DNA from: an uncultured bacterium
Lineage (GTDB): Bacteria; Actinomycetota; Coriobacteriia; Coriobacteriales; Eggerthellaceae
Assembly: GCA_905215035.1 (NCBI GenBank)
Contig: CAJMOJ010000011.1
Span: forward strand, 1-34,944
Direction of reading: 5' to 3'
DNA length: 34,944 bases
Made by a program: the position numbers and the translations under genes
The notes under the pieces: generated by a model
The model's database searches: none
Seen by the model: only the letters and a program-made list of their open reading frames with translations
What the model was told of the DNA's origin: nothing
Shown: piece by piece, positions 1 through 6,532 of the stretch
How the letters are laid out: each line of letters starts with the position of its first letter
Numbering within the stretch: position 1 is the first letter of the stretch

Positions 1-1540
1 CAAAGGTCATGTCGTTGGTGCCTACTTTGCCATTGATAGGCTGACGGAAATCTGTTTCCATTGACATGCCTAAATTGTGATTCATGAATGGTTTTCCTTG
101 AGCAAGATTTGAATCACTCGGAGAAGCAACTCCATTACTTAGTACGCCGTTGTTAGCAGAAACATCATTTACTAGCTTATCGCCTTCAACTTTAAAAACT
201 TCTGCGCCAGTATTGAAGGGGAAGAAATTCCCCACACTATTTGTCCCATCGGTACGTATACCAGCAGCGGCATCATAAAGAATAAAACTATTGGCAGGAA
301 TAATTGACCCATCGCGTCCTTGCACTTCTGTAGCAGTATATTCCGCAAAGTTCTGACGCATGTTGTAATAGTAATACCCTTGATTATCGAGCTGGAAAAG
401 CCCCTTAACATCTTCGTGAGTCGCCGTTCTACCAGGTGCACTCGATGCACTACTGCTTGTATCAAAGAGATATTTAAGCGATCTGTCTTTATTCCATTGA
501 TTCTGAACGGTGTCAGAAATATTTTTCCCACCCGAATAGGGATAAAGAAGATCTCCCGGCTTTGCCCAACTTGCAAGGGGGAACTGAGCATTTCCATAAC
601 GCTTTGCTGAACTATATAATTCAGGATTCGAATTGTAGCCACCTACTAAAGGCCAAACATTAAGAGGTCGTGTTTCCCAACCTTGACCCGTATTAGTAGT
701 AACGTATTCAGTACCTTTGCCATGTACTTCAGCACTTGTCTCAGACAAAACAGGATAGCCCTCTTCTAAGACAGGAGCAACAATGTTTTGAAAACCTGGC
801 GTGTAACCAGAAAAAACACCCATACCCGAACCAGAACCAGCGTTCCAATATCCCATGTCATTATTCATGCCGTTACCAAAGGTGAGCGCATGACCCGTAT
901 TAATATTGGGATTAGCAGAAGTTCCAAGCCAGTTAGCGGGAAGAGCAGAACTTCCTTGTTGATCATTGCCGCTCGCATCTTTATATGATGTGTAATCGTA
1001 GAGATTTACCGTAGTATTTGCAGGATTCAACCCGGTAAAACGATTATCAATTAACACTTGCATCTGCGCAGGATCATTAGTGTTAATGCTTGTTAGTGCA
1101 ATATCTCGATCAAGCAAAGGAGAAACTTCAAGACTTGTATCACCCTCTCCGTTATTTTGCTGGAGTTGGTCTTGAGGAAGTTGGGTTGCAAGATCGCTCG
1201 AAGCGCCTTCCTCCAAACTAGTATTTCTGTCATTGGAAGAAGAACCCGACTGAGAAGAATTAAGGTTATTCTCACTATCTTTAGAGGTCTCTGGATTGTT
1301 TCCTTCTGACACTCCTCCTCCAGCTCCTCCTCCCTCTTGAGTAGGATTAGAAGAATCACTTATCGTAGACCCACTTACCGTAGACCCTTGTGTAGGTTCG
1401 TCAGCAAAAGAATATCTTGGGATCCCTGCAGTAGGCACCAGCAAGGCAACAACTAAGAGAATGGCAATAAAACAAGAAAAGGTTTTGTTTGCTGATTGCA
1501 TAGCATGATTAATCTGCAAACGCGTAAGCGATTTGATCAT
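1..1540 (-). CDS. Secreted surface protein, N-terminal part (runs off the left edge)
   Basis: A single minus-strand frame is open from the ATG at 1540 to base 1 (513 codons) and continues outside the window. The start has an AAGGA site about 8 bases upstream. Residues 1-46 form a classic signal peptide: basic N-region, hydrophobic core at about 21-38, and a likely cut after SFA46. Residues 50-150 are a low-complexity Ser/Asn/Gly/Gln linker, followed by a Gly/Asn/Tyr-rich extracellular region (for example residues reading NQGYYYYNMRQNF). The visible C-terminal end (MNHNLGMSMETDFRQPINGK) resembles the start of a fibro-slime/PA14-type region found in large surface proteins of Coriobacteriia, but the diagnostic part would lie outside the window. 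It is host chromosome, not phage. A cell-wall anchor cannot be checked here. Function is unknown, probably adhesion or envelope. Confidence 0.8.
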   Translation of the reverse strand, partial: MIKSLTRLQINHAMQSANKTFSCFIAILLVVALLVPTAGIPRYSFADEPTQGSTVSGSTISDSSNPTQEGGGAGGGVSEGNNPETSKDSENNLNSSQSGSSSNDRNTSLEEGASSDLATQLPQDQLQQNNGEGDTSLEVSPLLDRDIALTSINTNDPAQMQVLIDNRFTGLNPANTTVNLYDYTSYKDASGNDQQGSSALPANWLGTSANPNINTGHALTFGNGMNNDMGYWNAGSGSGMGVFSGYTPGFQNIVAPVLEEGYPVLSETSAEVHGKGTEYVTTNTGQGWETRPLNVWPLVGGYNSNPELYSSAKRYGNAQFPLASWAKPGDLLYPYSGGKNISDTVQNQWNKDRSLKYLFDTSSSASSAPGRTATHEDVKGLFQLDNQGYYYYNMRQNFAEYTATEVQGRDGSIIPANSFILYDAAAGIRTDGTNSVGNFFPFNTGAEVFKVEGDKLVNDVSANNGVLSNGVASPSDSNLAQGKPFMNHNLGMSMETDFRQPINGKVGTNDMTF

Positions 1541-1646
1541 AAATCATCCTTTAAGTAAGAGCCCGAAAAGATCGCCCTGCGCAAGATACTTGGGGCGATT
1601 ATGTGCACATATTGTAGTACCTGGTTTTACGCTTAGCAACCGAAAA

Positions 1647-1678
1647 CAAAAAACCCGCTTTGACCTGGCAAAACGGGT
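1647..1678 (-). terminator. Rho-independent terminator downstream of the host tRNA
   Basis: On the minus strand the arms ACCCGTTTTG and CAAAGCGGGT pair over 10 bp (one G-U) around a 6-base loop and are followed by TTTTTTG. It lies just past the tRNA CCA end on the same strand, so it most likely terminates the tRNA transcript of the uninterrupted chromosome. Confidence 0.75.
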
Positions 1679-1687
1679 AAATGTTCA

Positions 1688-1714
1688 TGGTGGTCGGAGG
1701 GGGACTTGAACCCC
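1688..1714 (-). other. attL: 3' end of a host tRNA (T-arm, acceptor strand, CCA)
   Basis: Read on the minus strand this is a T-stem/loop (GGGG-TTCAAGT-CCCC), the acceptor 3' strand TCCGACC, discriminator A and an encoded CCA. The rest of a tRNA (D-arm, anticodon arm, 5' acceptor GGTCGGA) is absent from the adjoining bases, which lead into the integrase. This is the usual product of phage integration into a tRNA 3' end: the host 3' fragment stays at attL, and the phage-borne copy restores the tRNA at attR. The exact core length and the tRNA isotype cannot be determined without the other end. Confidence 0.75.
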
Positions 1715-1715
1715 A

Positions 1716-1773
1716 TGCCATTACTCTCTGACCTGCGGAAACTCCCTTTTTACTTGCCATTACTTGCCATTAC
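1716..1773. repeat. Three copies of tgccattac between attL core and integrase
   Basis: The 9-mer tgccattac occurs at 1716-1724, 1755-1763 and 1765-1773. The last two are part of a 10-bp tandem repeat, tacttgccat. They sit between the tRNA-derived core and the integrase stop codon, where tyrosine integrases usually have arm-type binding sites. That role is inferred from position and repetition only. Confidence 0.45.
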
Positions 1774-1779
1774 ATAAAA

Positions 1780-2877
1780 TCACAATGAATCGTCTATCAG
1801 AGCGGCATCACTACGTAGATCTTTAAGCTTCTGCTTTACGTAGTATTTTTGTGTCGTTGCTATGTCAACATGACCCATCCACTTAGACAACTTAGTAACC
1901 TCGATTCCGGCATTTACACATGATGTAGCAAAGCTATGTCGTAGGCTAAACGGAGTGATCTTAGGAAGCGGAGTACCATCTTCAAATGTGCCGTTATCAA
2001 ACACTTTTTCAAGAGCGTATCTCGTAGCGCGTGGCGTTAGTGTGTCGCGTTTCTTGTCGTGGACAATGTAGCCTCCCTCTTTTTTCCATGCCTCAAGCCA
2101 TTTGTAAGCTAGCTCAATAATTGGCACTGGTCTTATTGCCTTAGGAGTTTTAGGTTTACCAAACTCTACCTTCCCTTCATCTCCCTCCGTACACGTCTCA
2201 TTGATATACAAATACCTCTGCTCAAGATGGATATTGTCGGCGTGGGCAGCAATGATTTCACCCTTACGCAAACCCATACATAGACCAAGCACGCATATTC
2301 TATGCACTGGTTCGTTAGCATAGTTGCGCTCTAGGAAATCAAGCACTTGTTTAATTTCTTTGAAAGTCGATAGCCACACACCCATAGCTTCAGGGTCTAT
2401 GACGCTAGCATCAGGATATTGGTAAGTGAACCCTGCAGGGTTGATTGGTATAAGCTCCATCTCTAACGCAAGACGCAAGATAGTGGATAGTGTCTCTCGT
2501 GCGTTTGTGGCTACCTTTTTAGTAGCGCACGAATCAATCATTTTTTGAATCTCATAGCGACCTATATCTTCTACGGGAATATCTCCGAACGCAGGAATAA
2601 GACGAAGCCTTAGATCACGCTTATAACCTTTTATCGTTGTTGATTTAAGTTTCTTTTTCTGTGGCCAAAAATAATCCGTGACGAAATCAGAGAACAGAAT
2701 ACCGCCGTATGACTTACCTCTACCGCTCTCTTTGAGCATAAGAAGTCTACGCTCTTCTTTTTGAGCTTCTTTCTTTGTTTTGAATTCTGGTTGGCGTCTA
2801 TCCCGGGAGCCATCAAGGCGCTTGCCCAAAGTGACGTCAGCGCACCAGTTACCGTTGGGAAGTTTTCTTACAGACAT
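1780..2877 (-). CDS. int: Tyrosine-type phage integrase
   Basis: A 365-aa tyrosine recombinase that would catalyse integration and excision at the adjacent tRNA site. The N-terminus (about 1-50, RKLPNGNWCADVTLGKR) looks like an AP2/arm-binding domain, about 60-155 is a SAM-like core-binding domain, and the rest is catalytic. Visible catalytic residues are Arg204 (GLRKGE), the beta-hairpin Lys near 241-247, Arg313 (SLRHSF), His336 (WMGHVD) and Tyr345. The first His of the usual HxLRH box is Phe310 here (PFSLRH). Length is normal for the family. The gene ends about 65 bases from the attL core, and its own strand points toward attL. The start codon has only a weak ribosome site. Confidence 0.95.
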   Translation of the reverse strand: MSVRKLPNGNWCADVTLGKRLDGSRDRRQPEFKTKKEAQKEERRLLMLKESGRGKSYGGILFSDFVTDYFWPQKKKLKSTTIKGYKRDLRLRLIPAFGDIPVEDIGRYEIQKMIDSCATKKVATNARETLSTILRLALEMELIPINPAGFTYQYPDASVIDPEAMGVWLSTFKEIKQVLDFLERNYANEPVHRICVLGLCMGLRKGEIIAAHADNIHLEQRYLYINETCTEGDEGKVEFGKPKTPKAIRPVPIIELAYKWLEAWKKEGGYIVHDKKRDTLTPRATRYALEKVFDNGTFEDGTPLPKITPFSLRHSFATSCVNAGIEVTKLSKWMGHVDIATTQKYYVKQKLKDLRSDAALIDDSL

Positions 2878-2922
2878 GGTAAGATAAGCCTGCCTTTCTT
2901 TTCTACGTTGGGAAGGTTATGG

Positions 2923-2966
2923 ACCCCGCAAAAGTTTGGTCGCTGCTGCGGGGTTCTTTTTTATTT
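2923..2966 (+). terminator. Orphan plus-strand terminator-like hairpin upstream of the integrase
   Basis: ACCCCGCA (2923-2930) pairs with TGCGGGGT (2947-2954) and is followed by TCTTTTTTATTT. The T-tract is on the plus strand, whereas the flanking genes are all on the minus strand. It overlaps the stop codon of the RhuM-like gene and lies in the integrase leader. It may end an unannotated plus-strand transcript or insulate the integrase. Confidence 0.55.
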
Positions 2967-3963
2967 AATTGCCTTCGATTCTTTTTATCTCTTTCTCAAA
3001 ATCATTTTCGTATGTTCGATCTTGGATAGCCTGAAACTTCCTAAACTCTTCTTTCGCTTTGGCATCAGCTTGTTTTTTACTGCGTGTGCCTTTATGTTTA
3101 AGCACCGAACGCCTATTAAACTCTAAGAATTCAATAAGCGCATCTTGGCAATCTTTCATGCTCATCAATACGTTGTCTTGCGCCAAAAGCTCAACATGAT
3201 CAAGAAACATTGTCACGAGTCTATTTAGTGTCTCCATTTCAGATTTATACAAATAGTTTTTAGCAACTATTGAATCACTTGAATGAATACGTCCGTCAGG
3301 TGCACCCTTCCATGTAGTAAGCCCCATATTGGGTAGTTCAGCGTTAGCCCTTTCGAAAATGATTTCTGCTGCTGTTTTTCCGGTTACGGCATAATGCAAC
3401 TTATTTTGAACGGTTGCATAAAATTCTTGGGCGATATCACTGCTTTTGTCATAATCAAAACTGCACTCTTGAAAAATGTCAGTAATCTTCTGATAAGCAC
3501 GTCTCTCACTTGCACGTATATCGCGAATTCTGACTAGTAATTCATCAAAGTAATCTTTGCCAAAAGGTGCTCCATTTTTGAGCATGTCATCATTAAGCAC
3601 AAATCCCTTAACAATGTATTCTTTAAGAGTAGCTGTTGCCCACTGCCTAAACCGCGTTGCTTGCTTTGAGTTGACACGATAACCAACAGCGATAACTGCA
3701 TCAAGGTTGTAAAAGTTAGTTGGCTTTTTATTAAATTCAGAAATCCTGAATTTAATCATAGATTCACTTTTACTCAGCTCTTCTTCGTCATAAATATTTG
3801 AGAGGTGCATGCTTACGTTAGATGGTGTTGTTCCGAATAACTGCGCTATCTCTGCCTGAGTCAACCAAAATGTCTCATTAAGATACCGCACCTCGACTGG
3901 AACATTGCTAATTCCGTCTTGGTAAAGAATAATTTCTGCTTTTATTGGCTCTTCTTCATTCAT
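2965..3963 (-). CDS. RhuM-family (virulence RhuM-like) protein
   Basis: A 332-aa protein of the RhuM family, named after a Salmonella pathogenicity-island gene and common in prophages and islands; the biochemical role is not established. A helix-turn-helix-like segment (FWLTQAEIAQLFGTTPSNVS) lies in the first 50 residues, followed by the family's conserved core (NFYNLDAVIAVGYRVNSKQA, then FRQWAT). The C-terminal third is charged and helical. I chose the ATG at 3963, where family similarity begins. The frame stays open upstream to starts at 4083 and 4098, which would overlap the preceding gene by 26-41 bases, so a 40-45 residue extension is possible. The gene is third in a leftward run behind the repressor, which suggests expression in the lysogen. 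Confidence 0.8.
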   Translation of the reverse strand: MNEEEPIKAEIILYQDGISNVPVEVRYLNETFWLTQAEIAQLFGTTPSNVSMHLSNIYDEEELSKSESMIKFRISEFNKKPTNFYNLDAVIAVGYRVNSKQATRFRQWATATLKEYIVKGFVLNDDMLKNGAPFGKDYFDELLVRIRDIRASERRAYQKITDIFQECSFDYDKSSDIAQEFYATVQNKLHYAVTGKTAAEIIFERANAELPNMGLTTWKGAPDGRIHSSDSIVAKNYLYKSEMETLNRLVTMFLDHVELLAQDNVLMSMKDCQDALIEFLEFNRRSVLKHKGTRSKKQADAKAKEEFRKFQAIQDRTYENDFEKEIKRIEGN

Positions 3964-3980
3964 CTTTATCACTCTCTCAA

Positions 3981-4000
3981 TTCCCTCGAACTCGAGGGAA
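3981..4000. promoter_or_regulatory. Perfect 9-bp inverted repeat upstream of the RhuM-like gene
   Basis: TTCCCTCGA and TCGAGGGAA face each other across a 2-base centre, 18 bases before the preferred start of the RhuM-like gene. This spacing and symmetry suit a dimeric DNA-binding protein, perhaps the HTH protein it precedes. It could also be an RNA hairpin covering the translation start. If the longer RhuM start is real, the repeat is inside coding sequence. Confidence 0.4.
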
Positions 4001-4057
4001 TAAGCAAGTTGTCCGCCAAGATCTAGTTTGATTCTTCTATTTGGCTTTCTTACTCGC

Positions 4058-4453
4058 TTAATCTCGATCGAAAAAACCGTCATATCCGAGCATTTCAAGT
4101 TCTCCGCTAATTCGAAGCCTCTCTTCTAATGCAACAGCCCTTCCATATTCCTCAAAGTCTTCTAGCGTGAGTTCAAGAATATTGTCGATAGTTTCGAGAG
4201 CATCTTGCAAAAGTTCTACAAGCTCCTCTTCTTTAGATGCTGCTGCATTTTCTGCAGCGATACGCATGGCGTCCGAATAAGTCGCATTATTAATGCGTAT
4301 CGTCTTTCGCCGATGTACACCAGTTTGAGGGTTATATCCTGAAGGGATCACGGCAACATACGATCCGAGTACACTCTTTGATCGAGGTTTTGTATCGTTC
4401 TGCGGTACTAAATTTACACATAATGGTCTTCTTGATTTTGGTGTCTCGCTCAT
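4058..4453 (-). CDS. Hypothetical protein of the lysogeny module
   Basis: A 131-aa protein I do not recognise. The first ~30 residues are basic and Pro/Ser-rich; the middle (SYVAVIPSGYNPQTGVHRRK) could be a small beta element; the C-terminal half is acidic and helical (about 70-125), with heptad-like Leu/Ile spacing. There are no metal-binding or catalytic motifs, and in particular no HExxH, so it is not an ImmA-type peptidase. It starts 16 bases after the repressor stop with a GGAG site, so the two are almost certainly cotranscribed, and it may help maintain lysogeny or provide exclusion. That is inference from position. Confidence 0.65.
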   Translation of the reverse strand: MSETPKSRRPLCVNLVPQNDTKPRSKSVLGSYVAVIPSGYNPQTGVHRRKTIRINNATYSDAMRIAAENAAASKEEELVELLQDALETIDNILELTLEDFEEYGRAVALEERLRISGELEMLGYDGFFDRD

Positions 4454-4469
4454 TTTTAAACTCCATATT

Positions 4470-5120
4470 TTAATCCAAGAGCCGCCTGGCTTGGTTCCAG
4501 ATCACAACCCCACCGATCTCAACCGTGGTATCACTATCAGCGGTAATCACGATGTCCTTGTATTCAGGGTTATGGCTATTGGGTGACAAGATCAGCGTTT
4601 GGGCAGTCCTGAATAAACGTCGTACGATGTATTCAGCACCATCCAAAAAGGCAATCACAACTGATCCATTAGTAGGCTCTTTATCTGGATTAACTACAAG
4701 GTCATCGTTCACGCTGAAGTCTTTATCCATACAATCACCCTCAGAGTGAACCACAAAAACATTGGGAGATTGTGCAGCCACAAAGTCAGGTATACGTGTA
4801 GTGTCCTCTACCTCGTCATGCTCCATGAGCTCGCCGGCGTGAACCTTGCCTAGAACGGGAACTTCAACTGAGCCAACAACTGAATAGGCTATGTGGTCTA
4901 GTGGGTTAATAAGAGCATCTTCTGGATTATCATCAATGATCCTGCCCTTTGGAATGCCAAAGTAATCAGAAATCATCTGCACTGCGCCCATTCTTGGAAC
5001 AGCTCTTTCGTTTTCCCATTGAGAGACAGCCATTGATGAAACCCCGGCTATTTTGCCGAACTCCTCCTGTGTAAGATTATTGGCTTCTCTAATCTTTTTT
5101 ATGTTAAAACCTATAGTCAT
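4470..5120 (-). CDS. CI-like XRE repressor with S24/LexA-type C-terminal domain (catalytic dyad substituted)
   Basis: A 216-aa phage repressor. Residues 1-60 are an XRE helix-turn-helix (TQEEFGKIAGVSSMAVSQWE), and about 80-216 a LexA/CI-type S24 domain. The Ala95-Gly96 cleavage pair (KVHAGE) is kept, but the residue normally the Ser nucleophile in GDSM is Cys130 (EGDCMD, codon TGT), and the usual general-base Lys in VKRL is Arg167 (IVRRLF). Self-cleavage in the standard way is therefore doubtful. It starts behind an AAGGGG site and diverges from a Cro-like gene across a 108-base control region. The likely role is to silence the lytic promoter. Recognition is secure; the cleavage consequence is inference. 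Confidence 0.9.
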   Translation of the reverse strand: MTIGFNIKKIREANNLTQEEFGKIAGVSSMAVSQWENERAVPRMGAVQMISDYFGIPKGRIIDDNPEDALINPLDHIAYSVVGSVEVPVLGKVHAGELMEHDEVEDTTRIPDFVAAQSPNVFVVHSEGDCMDKDFSVNDDLVVNPDKEPTNGSVVIAFLDGAEYIVRRLFRTAQTLILSPNSHNPEYKDIVITADSDTTVEIGGVVIWNQARRLLD

Positions 5121-5142
5121 TTTGACCCCTTGTTAAAGTTTA

Positions 5143-5194
5143 TTTACATTTTACGATAATTTTTGTTTACATTCACTATATGTTTAGTTATAGT
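5143..5194 (+). promoter_or_regulatory. Rightward early promoter and candidate operators
   Basis: TTTACA (5166-5171), a 17-base spacer and TATAGT (5189-5194) make a good sigma70-type promoter reading into the Cro-like gene at 5229. The octamer TTTACATT appears at 5143-5150 and 5166-5173, 23 bases apart, the second overlapping the -35 box. These are plausible repressor/Cro half-sites. No leftward promoter of equal quality is visible, although one must exist for the repressor. Confidence 0.6.
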
Positions 5195-5228
5195 CGTAGT
5201 GTCAAATGATGATCGATTGGAGGTGACT

Positions 5229-5423
5229 ATGACTATCAAGGAAGCACGCAAAAAAGCCCGCTACACCCAAGAGCAAGCAGCAGAGCTTTTGGGCATGTCA
5301 AGGCCTACATATAACAAGATTGAAAACAATCCGGATATTGCATCAATCGAAGATGCAAAGGCCATCGCTGCATTGTTTGAGGTAAAGGTTGAAGATATTT
5401 TTTTCGGCGATAACTATAATTAA
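5229..5423 (+). CDS. Cro-like XRE helix-turn-helix protein
   Basis: A 64-aa protein made almost wholly of one XRE domain (YTQEQAAELLGMSRPTYNKIE) ending VEDIFFGDN, a typical Cro-like or small phage regulator. I start it at the ATG at 5229 because a near-perfect GGAGGTGA ribosome site sits 5 bases before it; the frame is open further upstream but without a site. It is the first gene rightward of the control region and faces the CI-like repressor, so it is the expected lytic-side regulator that competes for the same operators. Confidence 0.85.
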   Translation: MTIKEARKKARYTQEQAAELLGMSRPTYNKIENNPDIASIEDAKAIAALFEVKVEDIFFGDNYN

Positions 5424-5436
5424 ACCTATAGTTTTT
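5412..5436 (+). terminator. Weak AT-rich terminator-like hairpin after the Cro-like gene
   Basis: AACTATA (5412-5418) pairs with TATAGTT (5427-5433) across 8 bases and runs into a short T-tract. It overlaps the Cro-like stop codon. The stem is AT-only except for one pair, so any termination would be partial, and it could be an antitermination target. Confidence 0.25.
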
Positions 5437-5454
5437 ACCTCAGCTCTTTGAAAA

Positions 5455-5479
5455 CTGAATAGGCATAGATGTGAGTGCT
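5455..5479 (+). repeat. Imperfect 25-bp inverted repeat, left copy
   Basis: These bases match the reverse complement of 6113-6137 at 21 of 25 positions (shared core gaataggcat), and all four differences are transitions. The pair brackets a 41-aa plus-strand gene and a 169-aa minus-strand gene. In the right copy the repeat spans the start codon of the minus-strand gene. Confidence 0.6.
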
Positions 5480-5499
5480 TCCAGAAGAGAGGAGTTTAT

Positions 5500-5625
5500 A
5501 TGAAGAAGCTAAAAGAGGTCATCGAGGAAATAATTGACGATAATCGAACATGGGGAGTGATCTGCTTCGTTGTAGGGTTCTTGATCTCAATTTTTGCAAT
5601 CACCCTCGATAAACTACTTAGCTAG
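5500..5625 (+). CDS. Small single-pass membrane protein (41 aa)
   Basis: A 41-codon gene: an acidic/basic N-terminus (MKKLKEVIEEIIDDN) then one hydrophobic helix (WGVICFVVGFLISIFAI) and a short tail. AGAGGAG lies 5 bases before the ATG. It converges with, and overlaps by 8 bases, the minus-strand gene that ends at 5618. No family is recognised. Its size and topology fit phage small membrane proteins such as exclusion or regulatory peptides, but nothing in the sequence fixes a role. Confidence 0.6.
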   Translation: MKKLKEVIEEIIDDNRTWGVICFVVGFLISIFAITLDKLLS

Positions 5626-6127
5626 CGAGCAAGCTAATGATCTCGCTAATATTTGATGCAATGATACCGAGAATAGCGCCGAGAAATAGTGTGACTATAG
5701 AAAACACCCTGTCATTTCTTCTCTGGCGCCTACGCTCTTTCTCAATTAGAGCCTCCATCTCCTTCAAACGATCATGTTTTGCGACAGCCCAAAATGCTTT
5801 TGGATTACACGCGTATATTGCAGTACTACCATCCATAAGAGCAAGACCGTCGAGGAGACCTACATCTGATAGCAAACGATACCGACCAGCCATTATCGGA
5901 TTCTTCAGTTGCTCTTTTACTCGTTCGTGCAATTCATGATCAGGCAAAGAAATGAGAATTCGTAGCTCCTCGACATCTGCTTCAGTAAGTAAATCAACGG
6001 AACTGATTGAGTTTCCATTCCTTAAATAAGATGCAATTTCTCTGAGAGCTCTTTCCTGTCTATCCAAATACACCACCTGCTCACTTCTCCAATTAGCAGG
6101 TGCAATTCTATCAGCATTTACATCCAT
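5618..6127 (-). CDS. Hypothetical tail-anchored membrane protein
   Basis: A 169-aa protein running against the early operon. Residues 1-135 are soluble, helical and charged, with a basic patch KERRRQRRNDR just before a single C-terminal membrane segment at about 143-165 (VFSIVTLFLGAILGIIASNI). This is a tail-anchored topology with the bulk predicted in the cytoplasm. The start is uncertain because no clear ribosome site precedes 6127. A counter-oriented gene in an early operon is often expressed from the prophage and gives the lysogen a trait (a moron), for example superinfection exclusion; that is inference from position. No conserved domain is recognised. Confidence 0.65.
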   Translation of the reverse strand: MDVNADRIAPANWRSEQVVYLDRQERALREIASYLRNGNSISSVDLLTEADVEELRILISLPDHELHERVKEQLKNPIMAGRYRLLSDVGLLDGLALMDGSTAIYACNPKAFWAVAKHDRLKEMEALIEKERRRQRRNDRVFSIVTLFLGAILGIIASNISEIISLLAS

Positions 6128-6137
6128 GCCTATTCGG
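6113..6137 (-). repeat. Imperfect 25-bp inverted repeat, right copy
   Basis: This is the partner of 5455-5479 in inverted orientation (21/25 identical, all differences transitions). It covers the translation start of the 169-aa minus-strand gene, so the shared sequence could be a duplicated leader/operator rather than a recombination site. Confidence 0.6.
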
Positions 6138-6172
6138 AACCATCAGAGAACTACTAATCATAAGGAGGTTAC

Positions 6173-6304
6173 ATGGCAGTGATCGACTTCAAAAAGCTTT
6201 ACGAGCGCGAGAAAAAATTCAATCAACGCTTGCTTCGCTTGCTCGAAGAATTAGCGCCTGAAAAAGCTGCAGTAGCAAAACAGAAGATCGCAAAGAACCG
6301 CTAA
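6173..6304 (+). CDS. Small basic helical protein (43 aa)
   Basis: A 43-codon gene with a strong AAGGAGG site 5 bases upstream. The product is highly charged and helical (FKKLYEREKKFNQRLLRLLE) with a Lys-rich end. No family is recognised. It is followed at a short distance by another small gene with an equally strong ribosome site, which supports both being translated in the rightward early operon. Confidence 0.6.
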   Translation: MAVIDFKKLYEREKKFNQRLLRLLEELAPEKAAVAKQKIAKNR

Positions 6305-6322
6305 AACCCAAGGAGGTGACGC

Positions 6323-6499
6323 ATGGAAGCAAAAGACAAAGCCAAGATTTTGGCATCGATTGTAAGCACAATGACCTATGCAGAATGGTCACGTGCTCGC
6401 GTTGCGATTGAAAAGCAGTTTGATCAGGAAAAAGCAAAAGCTCGATTGACCAACGATGACCAACTCGCTGATGCAATCGAGCATGAACTTGATTGGTAG
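6323..6499 (+). CDS. Small hypothetical protein (58 aa)
   Basis: A 58-codon gene whose AAGGAGGTGA ribosome site is among the best in the window. The product is soluble and predicted helical, acidic at the end (HELDW). No motif is recognised. It starts 18 bases after the preceding stop, so it is probably cotranscribed and coordinately translated with it. Confidence 0.6.
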   Translation: MEAKDKAKILASIVSTMTYAEWSRARVAIEKQFDQEKAKARLTNDDQLADAIEHELDW

Positions 6500-6532
6500 T
6501 TATTCGTTAACGAGTTTTTATAGGAGACGAGC

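Noticed and set aside
172..1359. Short minus-strand and plus-strand reading frames inside the surface protein
   Set aside because: A single longer minus-strand frame with signal peptide and ribosome site runs through the whole stretch to the window edge; the others are out-of-frame shadows.
1688..1760. A complete tRNA gene on the minus strand
   Set aside because: Only the T-arm, acceptor 3' strand and CCA are present; no matching 5' acceptor, D-arm or anticodon arm follows. It is an attachment-site remnant.
2761..3126. Plus-strand gene of 121 codons between integrase and RhuM-like gene
   Set aside because: It overlaps two well-supported minus-strand genes and the terminator-like hairpin, with no ribosome site and no recognisable product.
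5455..6137. Active invertible DNA segment
   Set aside because: No dedicated invertase gene is present and the repeats carry four mismatches; kept only as an observation about paired repeats.
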